Assembly (NCBI GenBank): GCA_964512635.1 | Contig: CAZEJB010000008.1 | Coordinates: 1 to 64,000 of the forward strand | Direction of reading: 5' to 3' | Origin: JADZFO01 sp964512635 | GTDB taxonomy: Bacteria > 4484-113 > JAFGCY01 | Length of the DNA: 64,000 bases | Shown here: positions 50,031-57,671 of the stretch, in pieces | How positions within the stretch are numbered: the stretch's first letter is position 1 | Layout: each line of letters opens with the position of its first letter | Made by a program: the position numbers and the translations under genes | The notes under the pieces: model-generated | Seen by the model: the letters and a program-made list of their open reading frames with translations, nothing else | Told to the model about the DNA's origin: nothing | Database searches by the model: none

Positions 50031-50228
50031 CAGGCTTATCTACCTGTTTTTATGCGTTAGACGTTCAAATCCAGCCCCGGCTTCAACTGAATGGCCTGAA
50101 CCTGGTCTGCATGGGCGCTTTCTGTATTGAGACTGCTTCGGCCAAGCACAGCAGCTCCGGCATAGCTGCGCAGGCCGATTCGGCCGGGCGCGTTTGCGGC
50201 TGTGTTAGAGTAATTTGCAGCTCTTCGG

Positions 50229-50304
50229 GCGCCCGTAGCTCAGTGGATAGAGCATCAGACTTCTAATCTGATGGCCGCAGGTTCGATCCCTGCCGGGCGC
50301 GCCA
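50229..50304 (+). tRNA. tRNA-Arg (anticodon TCT), CCA encoded
   Basis: A full cloverleaf: acceptor GCGCCCG/CGGGCGC, D arm GCTC/GAGC, anticodon stem TCAGA/TCTGA with loop CTTCTAA, T arm GCAGG/CCTGC with TTCGATC, discriminator G and CCA. It reads AGA (and AGG) codons. Confidence 0.95.
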
Positions 50305-50464
50305 GCCCCACCTTCAAGGTGCGAACTTTTCCTTAGCACTCCAATCGTAAGCCGCAAAAACATGGCATAATTAGGCCCATGCGACGGACAAGCTGCTCCC
50401 GCCCTGCAGTCTCAATACACACTGTCAATTCGGAAAAACTAAGCGCATTTGTGCGTACTTGGAG

Positions 50465-50470
50465 TAACAT
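50465..50470 (+). promoter_or_regulatory. -10 hexamer TAACAT, leaderless-type start, within a dyad
   Basis: TAACAT ends 6 nt before GTG 50477 and sits inside ACTTG...CAAGT (50458-50478), a possible autoregulatory site. Confidence 0.45.
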
Positions 50471-50476
50471 AGACAA

Positions 50477-50989
50477 GTGATAACGAAAACCTCCGAGTTA
50501 GCGGTGCAGATCCTGATGTACGTGGCATCACGCCCGAACCGTGAGGTGCCTGTACCGCCCAAGCAGATCGCAGAGGCCTCCAAGGCTTCGCCGAGCTATA
50601 TCGCCAAGGTGGCATCCTCGCTTGTGCGTGCCGGAATCCTGCGCGCCCACCGTGGCGCCATGGGCGGTGTCACCCTGGCCGCACAGCCGGAAAAGCTGAC
50701 CTTGTTTGAGATCGTGGAGACCAGCCAGGGACGTATTCTGGCTGACTACTGCGACGGCCACTTCGAGATGGAAAAGGTCTGCAACTGGCATAAGGCCATG
50801 CACCAGCTCTATACCTCCACCGTCAGCGTGCTCAAGCGCTGGACCCTGGCGGACCTGCTGGCCAAGCCCGCGCCGGAGGAGCACCAGCATGGCGACTCCT
50901 TCTGCCGTCTGGCTCGCAGCGGCTTTGACTGGCTCAAACTGGGCGACATGATTGCCGCCGGCGAGCCGCCCCCACGCAAGCGCCGCTAA
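50477..50989 (+). CDS. Rrf2-family transcriptional regulator
   Basis: 170 residues, GTG start. The winged helix (TSELAVQILMYVASRPN ... IAEASKASPSYIAKVASSLVRAGILRAHRGAMGGVTLA) is that of Rrf2 regulators. Cys92 and Cys102, with nearby His95, occupy the region where IscR/NsrR bind an iron-sulfur cluster; a third Cys is near 141. NO- or redox-sensing is plausible but not shown. It immediately precedes the Rieske/cytochrome b/HAO-like operon, and its own terminator separates it from that operon. Confidence 0.87.
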   Translation: MITKTSELAVQILMYVASRPNREVPVPPKQIAEASKASPSYIAKVASSLVRAGILRAHRGAMGGVTLAAQPEKLTLFEIVETSQGRILADYCDGHFEMEKVCNWHKAMHQLYTSTVSVLKRWTLADLLAKPAPEEHQHGDSFCRLARSGFDWLKLGDMIAAGEPPPRKRR

Positions 50990-51027
50990 CCGGCAGGCGG
51001 CCTTCGCCCCTCAAAAAGCTCAGAACT

Positions 51028-51055
51028 GGCCCTGCTTAGTCGGGGCCTTTTGTTT
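51028..51055 (+). terminator. Intrinsic terminator after the Rrf2 gene
   Basis: GGCCC (51028-51032), 10 nt, GGGCC (51043-51047), then TTTTGTTT. Confidence 0.7.
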
Positions 51056-51176
51056 GCGCCAACTTCATGGGTCAAACTTTTGCCAGCTGCTGTGCCGCAA
51101 CATGTGCAGAGCCGCAGCCTGCTAATTCTTTAAATCGGACTTAGTTGTATAAAGATAACCTCTATCGTATATAAAC

Positions 51177-51205
51177 GACAAGCATTGTCTGATTTATGTT
51201 ATACT
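51177..51205 (+). promoter_or_regulatory. Promoter and dyad operator of the Rieske operon
   Basis: TATACT (51200-51205) serves the ATG at 51223 with GGAGGA between. The perfect dyad GACAA-GCA-TTGTC (51177-51189) covers the -35 to spacer area, where a repressor such as the adjacent Rrf2 protein could act. The preceding 100 bp is AT-rich. Confidence 0.55.
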
Positions 51206-51222
51206 TCGGCCCGGAGGAAGCT

Positions 51223-51756
51223 ATGACCAGCTCGCAGTCTAAGAATCACTCCGGCAGCAAGCTGACCCGCCGCCACTGGCTTGAATCCGTTGGTGGGATT
51301 GCGATGGCCGGGGGCCTGCTCGCCGGCTATGGCACCTTCGCCGGCTATGCCCTGCGTTTCCTGTATCCCCCGCGGCCGGCCGACAAAGTCTGGCTGCTCG
51401 TGGCCCCGATCGGGCAGATGCAAAAGGGCGACAACATCAGCTTCAGAACGCCGGGAGGCGCCAAGGTAGCCATCGCCCGCCAGGGCGAAGTCGACGAGGT
51501 TGAGAGCTTCATCGCCCTCGGCAGCACCTGCCCGCATCTGGGTTGCCAGGTCTTCTGGGAGGGCCAGAACAACCGCTTCTTTTGCCCCTGCCATAACGGC
51601 GAGTTCGACCCCAGCGGCAAGGGCATCGGCGGACCGCCTGGCGAAGCCGGCCAAAGCCTGCCGCGCTATCCGCTCAAGATCGAAACCGGTCTGCTTTACA
51701 TCCAGGTGCCGGCCGAGGGACTGCCCCAGCCGCGCACTGAAAGCGAAGAGGCTTAG
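51223..51756 (+). CDS. qcrA: Rieske iron-sulfur protein (quinol oxidase complex)
   Basis: 177 residues from ATG 51223 behind GGAGGA. The N-terminus has twin Arg (TRRHWLES) and one TM helix, as in Tat-inserted Rieske proteins. The cluster ligands are CPHLGC at 103-108 and CPCH at 121-124, with the GPP loop (GGPPGEAG). It takes electrons from quinol in a bc1/b6f-type complex. The cytochrome b gene follows after 9 nt. Confidence 0.93.
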   Translation: MTSSQSKNHSGSKLTRRHWLESVGGIAMAGGLLAGYGTFAGYALRFLYPPRPADKVWLLVAPIGQMQKGDNISFRTPGGAKVAIARQGEVDEVESFIALGSTCPHLGCQVFWEGQNNRFFCPCHNGEFDPSGKGIGGPPGEAGQSLPRYPLKIETGLLYIQVPAEGLPQPRTESEEA

Positions 51757-51765
51757 GAGACTGCC

Positions 51766-52818
51766 ATGGCTGCCCTGCGTGAATGGTTCAAGGAGCGCGT
51801 CCCGCTCAGCGGCGAACAGATCCGCGAGCTGACCAACGAGCCGGTACCCAACCACCTGAAGAAGTGGTGGTTCTGTCTTGGCGGCACCGCGGCGTACCTC
51901 TTTGTTATGCAGCTGGTCACCGGCATCCTGCTGGCCTTCTACTATCAGGCCACGCCGGAGAACGCCTTTGCCAGCGTGCAGTACATCACCGACGAAGTCG
52001 CGTTTGGCTGGTACCTGCGCAGCCTGCACAAGTGGGGCAGCATCCTGATGGTCGCGGCCGTCGTACTGCACCAGATGCGCGTCTACTTCACTGGGGCTTA
52101 CCGGCGCCCGCGCGAATTGAACTGGATCATTGGCATGTGCCTGCTGTTCTTCACCCTGGTCGCCGGCTTCACCGGCTACAGCCTGGTGTTCGAGCAGCTT
52201 AGTTACTGGGGTGCGACCGTCGGCAGCAACATTGCCGATTCAGTGCCTCTCATCGGCGGCTTGATGAAGCATATGCTGCTGGGCGGCGAGACATACAACG
52301 CGCACACGCTCAGCCGCTTCTTCATCCTGCACGGCGCGGCGATGCCGGTGCTGATCATCGCGGTTTTCGCCCTGCACATAGCAATGATCCGCCTGCAGGG
52401 CGTGACCGAGTTCAGCGACCCGGCGGATGACAAGGCCGGCAAACCCAAGACCTTTAACTTCTTCCCGGACCACCTGCTGACCGAGATCCTGATCGGCACC
52501 ATCCTGATGATCCTGCTCAGCACCCTGGCAACAATCTTTCCAGCTTCCATGGGCGAGGCGGCCAACCCGCTTGTCACGCCCGAAGTGATCAAGCCAGAGT
52601 GGTACTTCTACGTCGTCTTCCGCTGGCTCAAGCTCTGGCCGCGTTCCATCGCCCTGCTGACCACGGGCCTGGTCGTCTTCACTATGTTCGCGTGGCCCTG
52701 GATTGACGGGGCGATCCGCAAACGCCGGCCCGGGTCGGAAGCCAGTGTCTACATCGGAATCCTTGGCGTTTTCGCCATCATCGGCCTGACTATCTGGGAG
52801 GCCGTCGTCAAGCACTAG
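51766..52818 (+). CDS. qcrB: Cytochrome b (bc-type complex, fused form)
   Basis: 350 residues, ATG 51766 with AGGAGA upstream. The N-terminal half has the haem-ligand pattern SLHKWGSILMVAAVVLHQMRVYFTGAYR (paired His on one helix), GFTGYSLVFEQLSYWG and a second ligand helix with RFFILHGAAMPVLIIAVFALHIAMI. The Qo motif appears as PEWYFYV in the C-terminal half, which corresponds to subunit IV in b6f complexes. So the product is a full-length cytochrome b. It is co-transcribed with the Rieske gene and the multiheme gene. Confidence 0.92.
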   Translation: MAALREWFKERVPLSGEQIRELTNEPVPNHLKKWWFCLGGTAAYLFVMQLVTGILLAFYYQATPENAFASVQYITDEVAFGWYLRSLHKWGSILMVAAVVLHQMRVYFTGAYRRPRELNWIIGMCLLFFTLVAGFTGYSLVFEQLSYWGATVGSNIADSVPLIGGLMKHMLLGGETYNAHTLSRFFILHGAAMPVLIIAVFALHIAMIRLQGVTEFSDPADDKAGKPKTFNFFPDHLLTEILIGTILMILLSTLATIFPASMGEAANPLVTPEVIKPEWYFYVVFRWLKLWPRSIALLTTGLVVFTMFAWPWIDGAIRKRRPGSEASVYIGILGVFAIIGLTIWEAVVKH

Positions 52819-52856
52819 TACGCCGGCGGGGGGAACCGCGGCTGGAGGAATCTGAA

Positions 52857-54497
52857 ATGTCGCTCAACACGAAACAGTGGATCATCGGCGGTCTCGGCCT
52901 GCTCTTCCTGGTGTCGCTGGTCCTCGTGCAGTGGATGGAGGTGGCGCGCAAGCAGGAGGAGACCGGCGTGCGCCCGGCGCACATCAGCACTCCGGCCAGC
53001 TCAGCCAAATGCGTCAAGTGCCATCAGGAGGAGACTCCCGGCATCATCGCGCACTGGAAGGGCAGCGGCCACGCCGAGAAAGGCGTGGGCTGCGTGGACT
53101 GCCACCAGGCCAGGGAAGGTGAAGCGGACGCCTATATGCATGAGGGCGCGCTGATCGCCGCGGTGGTAACGCCGCTGGACTGCTCGAAGTGCCACCCCAA
53201 GGAGGCCCAGCAGTTCCAGGCCAGCCACCACTCCGAGGCCGGCAACATCCTCGCATCCCTGGACAACCTGCTCGCTGAGACCGTCGAGGGCAACCGCGGC
53301 GCCTTCAACCCGCACGGCCCCACGCCGGGAATGATGGAGATCAGCCAGGTCAACGGCATGGCTTCGGCCTCACTGGGCTGCAAGCAGTGCCATGGCGCAC
53401 AGGTGGGCATCCTGACCACCGACGGTGGCAGCATCACTGTGGCGGACCTCAAGCCCGATGCCAATGGCATGCCGACCAACAGCGCGCTGCTGGCCAAGAT
53501 CAAGAAGAACGACAAGGGCCGCCCGATGCTGGACCCCAGCACCTGGCCTAACACGGGTATCGGCAGGCTGAACCTTGATGGCTCCAAGGGCTCCTGCACG
53601 GCCTGCCACAGCCGCCACGACTTCAGCCCGCGCCGCGCGCGCCAGCCGGAGAACTGCGGCAAGTGCCACATGGGACCCGACCATCCGCAGATCGAGATCT
53701 ATAACGAGTCCAAGCACGGCATCGCCTACCGCGACCAGAAGGATCTGATGAACCTGGATGCCAAGAGCTGGATCCTGGGCAAGGACTACACCGCCGCGCC
53801 GACCTGTGCCTCCTGCCACATGAGCGGCAACATCCGCAACGGCGGAGAGATCACTCACGACCCCGGCGAGCGCATCTCCTGGACCAACCGCCCGCCGATC
53901 TCCAAGCTGCTGGATACCGACAAGGACCACAAGCTGGTCACCGAGAAGGACCCCGCCAAGCGCGAGGCGCTGATCGCCGACACCTGGCAGAAGAAGCGCG
54001 GCCGGATGCAGATGGCCTGCGCCTCCTGCCACACCAGCGACTACATCAACAGCTTCTACAAGCAGTATGACGACCTGGTGATCCTCTACAACGAGAAGTT
54101 CGGCAAGCCGGGCCAGGCGATCATGGATGCTCTGCATGATCAGGGCCTGCTGAGCAAGCCTGACTTTGACGATCCGGCCGAGTGGGAGTGGTATCTGATC
54201 TGGCACCACCAGGGCCGCCGCGCGCGTCACGGTGCCAGCATGATGGGCCCGGACTACACCCACTGGCACGGCATGTTCGAGGTCGGAGAGGCCTGGTACC
54301 AGAAGTTCATCCCCGAAGTACGCCGCGTGATCAACGAGGCGCGGGCCGCGGGCAAGACGGCCCAGGCCGACGCCTGCAGCGCGGTGGTGGAAGAGATCAT
54401 GAACCGGCCCGAGCACCAGTGGGCCAAGGGCGGCGATGCCGCGGCCAGCGAGGCGATCGAGAAGGCGATGGCCGAGCGCTACGGCAAGAACAAATAG
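52857..54497 (+). CDS. Membrane-anchored octaheme c-type cytochrome of the HAO family
   Basis: 546 residues. Residues 8-27 are a non-cleaved-looking TM helix. Eight CxxCH motifs are present, at residues 52, 79, 109, 175, 247, 267, 317 and 388, with extra His in the HAO pattern (for example HWKGSGH, SHH). The C-terminal block WHHQGRRARHGASMMGPDYTHWHG is the HAO-family signature, and Tyr467 lies in it, at the place where catalytic HAO cross-links Tyr to haem P460. Whether it is truly equivalent needs an alignment. Possible reactions are hydroxylamine oxidation or, as in epsilon-HAO, reduction of nitrite/hydroxylamine. It is third in the Rieske-cytochrome b operon, 38 bp after qcrB. Confidence 0.88.
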   Translation: MSLNTKQWIIGGLGLLFLVSLVLVQWMEVARKQEETGVRPAHISTPASSAKCVKCHQEETPGIIAHWKGSGHAEKGVGCVDCHQAREGEADAYMHEGALIAAVVTPLDCSKCHPKEAQQFQASHHSEAGNILASLDNLLAETVEGNRGAFNPHGPTPGMMEISQVNGMASASLGCKQCHGAQVGILTTDGGSITVADLKPDANGMPTNSALLAKIKKNDKGRPMLDPSTWPNTGIGRLNLDGSKGSCTACHSRHDFSPRRARQPENCGKCHMGPDHPQIEIYNESKHGIAYRDQKDLMNLDAKSWILGKDYTAAPTCASCHMSGNIRNGGEITHDPGERISWTNRPPISKLLDTDKDHKLVTEKDPAKREALIADTWQKKRGRMQMACASCHTSDYINSFYKQYDDLVILYNEKFGKPGQAIMDALHDQGLLSKPDFDDPAEWEWYLIWHHQGRRARHGASMMGPDYTHWHGMFEVGEAWYQKFIPEVRRVINEARAAGKTAQADACSAVVEEIMNRPEHQWAKGGDAAASEAIEKAMAERYGKNK

Positions 54498-54510
54498 GGG
54501 CCTGACAACA

Positions 54511-54610
54511 GTAGCAGCGCGGCCCTGTCCGCGCGTCTTGTAGGGCCGGGGCTAGTCCCCGGCCTTATTTTTGGAGTGCCGGCAGTCGCTGCGCGACATG
54601 CCGGCGCTCC
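54511..54610. repeat. Palindromic repeat cluster downstream of the HAO-like operon
   Basis: Three units: 54511-54537 (exact inverted copy of 33423-33449), 54540-54564 (also the terminator stem) and 54573-54610 (GGAGTGCCGGC...GCCGGCGCTCC). The rest of the 411 bp between 54497 and 54909 shows no credible CDS. Confidence 0.7.
54544..54572 (+). terminator. Strong intrinsic terminator of the Rieske-cytb-HAO operon
   Basis: GGCCGGGG, loop CTAGT, CCCCGGCC, then TTATTTTT. Confidence 0.85.
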
Positions 54611-54871
54611 GGGAGAATTCATGCGAGGACGCAAGCGTGCCGGTTCTATCCACCGCCTTTTGCCGCCCTTTGCCATACAGCCAGGCGCACGCAGTGCGCC
54701 ACTACTTTTCCACCTGCCATTGCCCATGTCCACCAATGTCCATATACGGCGGCTGTCTTAGGCGCTATCTTCTGCGCGCCGCGATGGTGGCTGCGGCAGC
54801 GGCGGGGCCCAAGTTCCCCGCTGCTCCCGCCATCATCGCGCCGGGATTGCCATCTCAACTTTCACAGCGAA

Positions 54872-54918
54872 GCTTGTGCATCCGGCGGAGGTTTTATACT
54901 TCCGGCGGATGCACAAGC
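54872..54918 (+). promoter_or_regulatory. 12 bp dyad covering the promoter and start of the HTH-TPR gene
   Basis: GCTTGTGCATCC (54872-54883) and GGATGCACAAGC (54907-54918) are perfect inverted arms. TATACT (54895-54900) lies in the loop, and the second arm contains the ATG at 54909. TCCGGCGGA is also repeated 20 bp apart (54881, 54901). Confidence 0.65.
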
Positions 54919-56207
54919 AGGAAACAGCCGCCCTGAACCAGCACGCCCTGGCGGAGCGCATGCAGGCGCTGGGGCTCAAGCAGTGGTGGCTGGCGGACCA
55001 GATCGCCGTCGACAAGCGCACCGTGAACCGCTGGCTGACCGGTAAGGTGCGGCGCATCAGCCGCGACAACCTTGAGCGTCTGGCAGCCCAGCTCAAATGC
55101 AGCGAGGACGAGCTGGTGCTGGAGGACGAGACCGACACCCGCGCGACGCAGAAGGAGCAGCAGCAAGCCAGTCAGATGCTGCTTGACCCGGCGGCACAGC
55201 TGATGTTCGCGATTCGCGAGGAGTATGTACTTTACGAGAGCCTGCTCAAAGCCGTGATGCACCCCAACATGAGCATCGCCGAGCTGTGCCGGATCTACGC
55301 GAAGCTGACCAAGCTGGCGGCGAGCCAGGAGCGGCGCGAGCAGGCCGCGCGCTATGCCAGGCTGGCCCTCGAGTATGCCGTCCGCTGCGGCGATGTTGAG
55401 CAGGAGTTCAGCTCCCGCGCCAACCTGATCGCCATTGACGGCGAAAGCGGCAAGCTGGTGCCGGCGCGCAAGGCGCTCGAGGAGCTGGTCAGCTTTGCCG
55501 AGAGCATCGGCAACCTGCGGGCCCGAGCTATCTCCCAGATCAACCTGATGCATGCCCAGCGCCTGCTTGGCGAAATGCCTGCGGCGATCCGCACAGCAAA
55601 ACAGTGCCTGGAAGTATTCATGGCCGGCAAGGGCCAGACCGACTGGGGCGACCGCGGGGCGCTGATCCACGCCGCCAGTTTCGCCGGCAACATCGCACGG
55701 GACATCAACAGGCTGCCACTGGCCCGGCGACTGCGGCTGTACTACCGCGAGATCGACAAGGAGGAACATACGCCGCGGACCATCATCGGTGCGGCGATGT
55801 TTGTGGGCGACACCCTCAGCCTTGAAGGCCGGCACGCGGAAGCGCTGGCGCTGCTGGACGAGCACCTCGCCGGCTTCATCGAGCTGGGGCGCGTGCAGGA
55901 TGGCGAGCTGATCCAGCCGGCCTGCATTCTGCGGCGCGCCGGCCGGCTGGCCGAGGCGCGCGAGTATCTTGAAGGCGCGGTCGAGCGCGGGCAGATGAAT
56001 ATCTATGAGCCGGCCTTTATTGCCGAAGAGTTCGCCCGGATCGCCGCGGCGGCGGGCGACTGGCGCCGCGCGCGCAAGCTGCGCCGCGAGGCCAACCAGC
56101 TCTTTGCCTCCTTTGGCATGCTCAAGCGCTGCGTTGACGACCCGGCCCTTGACACCGGCCAGCTCTTCAAAGCACCCAGCCGCGAGAAGCTGGAGTTCGC
56201 GGGCTAA
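54909..56207 (+). CDS. HTH (XRE-type) transcriptional regulator with TPR-like C-terminus
   Basis: 432 residues from ATG 54909 (TATACT ends 8 nt upstream; no ribosome binding site). Residues of about 10-75 form a helix-turn-helix (ALAERMQALGLKQWWLADQIAVDKRTVNRWLTGKVRRISRDNLERLA). The remainder is TPR-like (RYARLALEYAVRCGDVEQEFSSRANLIAI; LLGEMPAAIRTAKQCLEVFM; LEGRHAEALALLDEHLAGF). Such regulators often bind peptides or proteins through the TPR part. A 12 bp dyad over its own start implies autoregulation. Confidence 0.8.
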   Translation: MHKQETAALNQHALAERMQALGLKQWWLADQIAVDKRTVNRWLTGKVRRISRDNLERLAAQLKCSEDELVLEDETDTRATQKEQQQASQMLLDPAAQLMFAIREEYVLYESLLKAVMHPNMSIAELCRIYAKLTKLAASQERREQAARYARLALEYAVRCGDVEQEFSSRANLIAIDGESGKLVPARKALEELVSFAESIGNLRARAISQINLMHAQRLLGEMPAAIRTAKQCLEVFMAGKGQTDWGDRGALIHAASFAGNIARDINRLPLARRLRLYYREIDKEEHTPRTIIGAAMFVGDTLSLEGRHAEALALLDEHLAGFIELGRVQDGELIQPACILRRAGRLAEAREYLEGAVERGQMNIYEPAFIAEEFARIAAAAGDWRRARKLRREANQLFASFGMLKRCVDDPALDTGQLFKAPSREKLEFAG

Positions 56208-56222
56208 GACTGGTACGGCATT

Positions 56223-56228
56223 TACAAT
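56223..56228 (+). promoter_or_regulatory. -10 hexamer TACAAT, leaderless-type start
   Basis: TACAAT ends 6 nt before GTG 56235. Confidence 0.6.
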
Positions 56229-56234
56229 GACGCC

Positions 56235-57056
56235 GTGCAGCAACTGCGCATAGGGTTCAGTGAGATCAACTACCGCATTGAGCGCAGCTCGCGGCGGCGG
56301 ACCGTCTGTATCACCGTCCATCCCCAGAACGGCGTAGTCGTCAAGGCGCCGCCCTGGGCCGACGAGCAGGAGATTGAGCTCTTCGTGCGCCAGAAGGCGA
56401 GCTGGATTACCAGGCACCTGACCGTCTTCTCGGCCCTGCCGCAGGCCGCTCCACCCGAGCGCCCGCTGGCCGATGGCGCGCGGCTGAGCCTGCTGGGCCG
56501 CGAGCTGATCCTGGACCGCCGCGAGAGCGTGGCCGCTGGCCAGCTGCGCCGCAGCCGGGTGAGCCTGCTGGAAGATTCATGCCCGGAGACCGCTCACTCA
56601 TTTACAAGCGCTGGCGAGTCCAGCGGGATTACTTCTAACAGCGACGGCTCTAACGCTCAGCGACTGCTGCTTGAACTACGGCTGCTGCCTGGCGACGATA
56701 GTGACGCCCTGGCCCGCGCCGCGATGGAGCGCTGGTACCGCCAGCAGGCCCGCCGGCTGCTCTACCCCCGACTGGCCTTCTTCGCAGCGCAGCTCGGCCT
56801 GCCGGCGCCGGCGCTGTTCATCCGGGAGCAGCAGCGGCGCTGGGGCTCCTGCAACAGCCGCGGGGAGATCCGCCTGAACTGGCGCATCATGCTCGGGCCG
56901 GCAGAGGTGGCGGACTACCTTTGTGCGCATGAGGTCTGCCACCTGCGCCAGATGAACCACTCGGCGCGCTTCTGGCGACTGGTGGGCAAACTGGTGCCGG
57001 ACTATAAAGAGCTGCGGCAAAAGCTGAAGCTCGAAGGGCACTTGTATTCGCTGTAG
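56235..57056 (+). CDS. YgjP-like metallopeptidase domain protein (M48-related, DUF45)
   Basis: 273 residues, GTG start. The N-terminal VQLRI..INYRIERSSRRRTVCITVHPQNGVVVKAPPWADEQEIELFVRQKASWI and the C-terminal RRWGSCNSRGEIRLNWRIMLGP ... DYLCAHEVCHLRQMNHSARFWRLV (HExxH plus downstream His) define the family. A Ser/Gly/Asn-rich insert of about 30 residues (near 112-142) separates the two halves and is unusual. Substrate unknown. Confidence 0.85.
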   Translation: MQQLRIGFSEINYRIERSSRRRTVCITVHPQNGVVVKAPPWADEQEIELFVRQKASWITRHLTVFSALPQAAPPERPLADGARLSLLGRELILDRRESVAAGQLRRSRVSLLEDSCPETAHSFTSAGESSGITSNSDGSNAQRLLLELRLLPGDDSDALARAAMERWYRQQARRLLYPRLAFFAAQLGLPAPALFIREQQRRWGSCNSRGEIRLNWRIMLGPAEVADYLCAHEVCHLRQMNHSARFWRLVGKLVPDYKELRQKLKLEGHLYSL

Positions 57057-57068
57057 GGATTGGCGCAG

Positions 57069-57100
57069 GTCGACTTTCGACTTTCGACCTTCGACTTTTA
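57069..57100. repeat. Heptanucleotide array (CGACTTT)
   Basis: Four to five 7 bp units (GTCGACTTTCGACTTTCGACC...) in the 41 bp between the convergent genes; the right end supplies the TAA stop of the minus-strand gene. Confidence 0.8.
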
Positions 57101-57589
57101 GACTTCCTGGTGGCAGACGATCGACAGGTATTTGTCGTAGTCCGGCGACATCGGCGTCTTGAGCACCGACTCGATCCAGGCCTCGCGCTCAAAGCTCTGC
57201 AGATAGAGATCCCAGACGCAGACGCTGTTATGGTCCGGGGCCGCGCGGCCCAGGGCCTTGGGCCGGTCGCTGGGCGAGCTGTAAACAACATGGTGCAGCT
57301 CGTTCTCGTTCATCCAGCGGTCGAGAAAGACCTGATTGATGCCATTGCCCTGGTGCACGCCCATGAATCCGACACCGTGGAACTTCTGGAGCATGGTCTC
57401 TTCACGCAGGTGCTGCAGCATGCGGGCCTTGGCTGCTTCAAGCAGCAGTGGCGAGAGGTTGGCGTTGAGCAAAGTGATGGAGTAAACCTTGATCCTGAAG
57501 GACGGGGCGCGCAGCACGTCAAGGAAGCGGATTGAACGCGGCGCGTAGCGTGCAATGATCCGGCTGTCGAAGTTCGTCGCCGTTTGCAA
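57098..57589 (-). CDS. Conserved-looking protein of unknown function
   Basis: 163 residues from TTG 57589, behind a GGGAGG at the proper distance; upstream in-frame codons look non-coding. Hydrophobic and aromatic motifs (RFLDVLRAPSFRIKVYSITLLN; KFHGVGFMGVHQGNGINQVFLDRWMNENELHHVVY; SVCVWDLYLQSFEREAWIESVL) indicate a globular alpha/beta fold. I do not recognise the family. Confidence 0.62.
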   Translation of the reverse strand: MQTATNFDSRIIARYAPRSIRFLDVLRAPSFRIKVYSITLLNANLSPLLLEAAKARMLQHLREETMLQKFHGVGFMGVHQGNGINQVFLDRWMNENELHHVVYSSPSDRPKALGRAAPDHNSVCVWDLYLQSFEREAWIESVLKTPMSPDYDKYLSIVCHQEV

Positions 57590-57671
57590 ACTTATCCTCC
57601 CTGCAGCGGCCCCGCTGGGCCAGCTTGATTCTAACCGCTCGGGAGGCCTGCAGGACGCTGTAAACCCAGAG

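Noticed and set aside
54571..54936. Frames of 61 and 121 codons in the intergenic region before the HTH-TPR gene
   Set aside because: They run through palindromic repeats and the promoter dyad, with no translation signal.
54894..56417. 507-codon minus-strand frame opposite the HTH-TPR gene
   Set aside because: Antisense shadow; the plus strand has a clear HTH and promoter.
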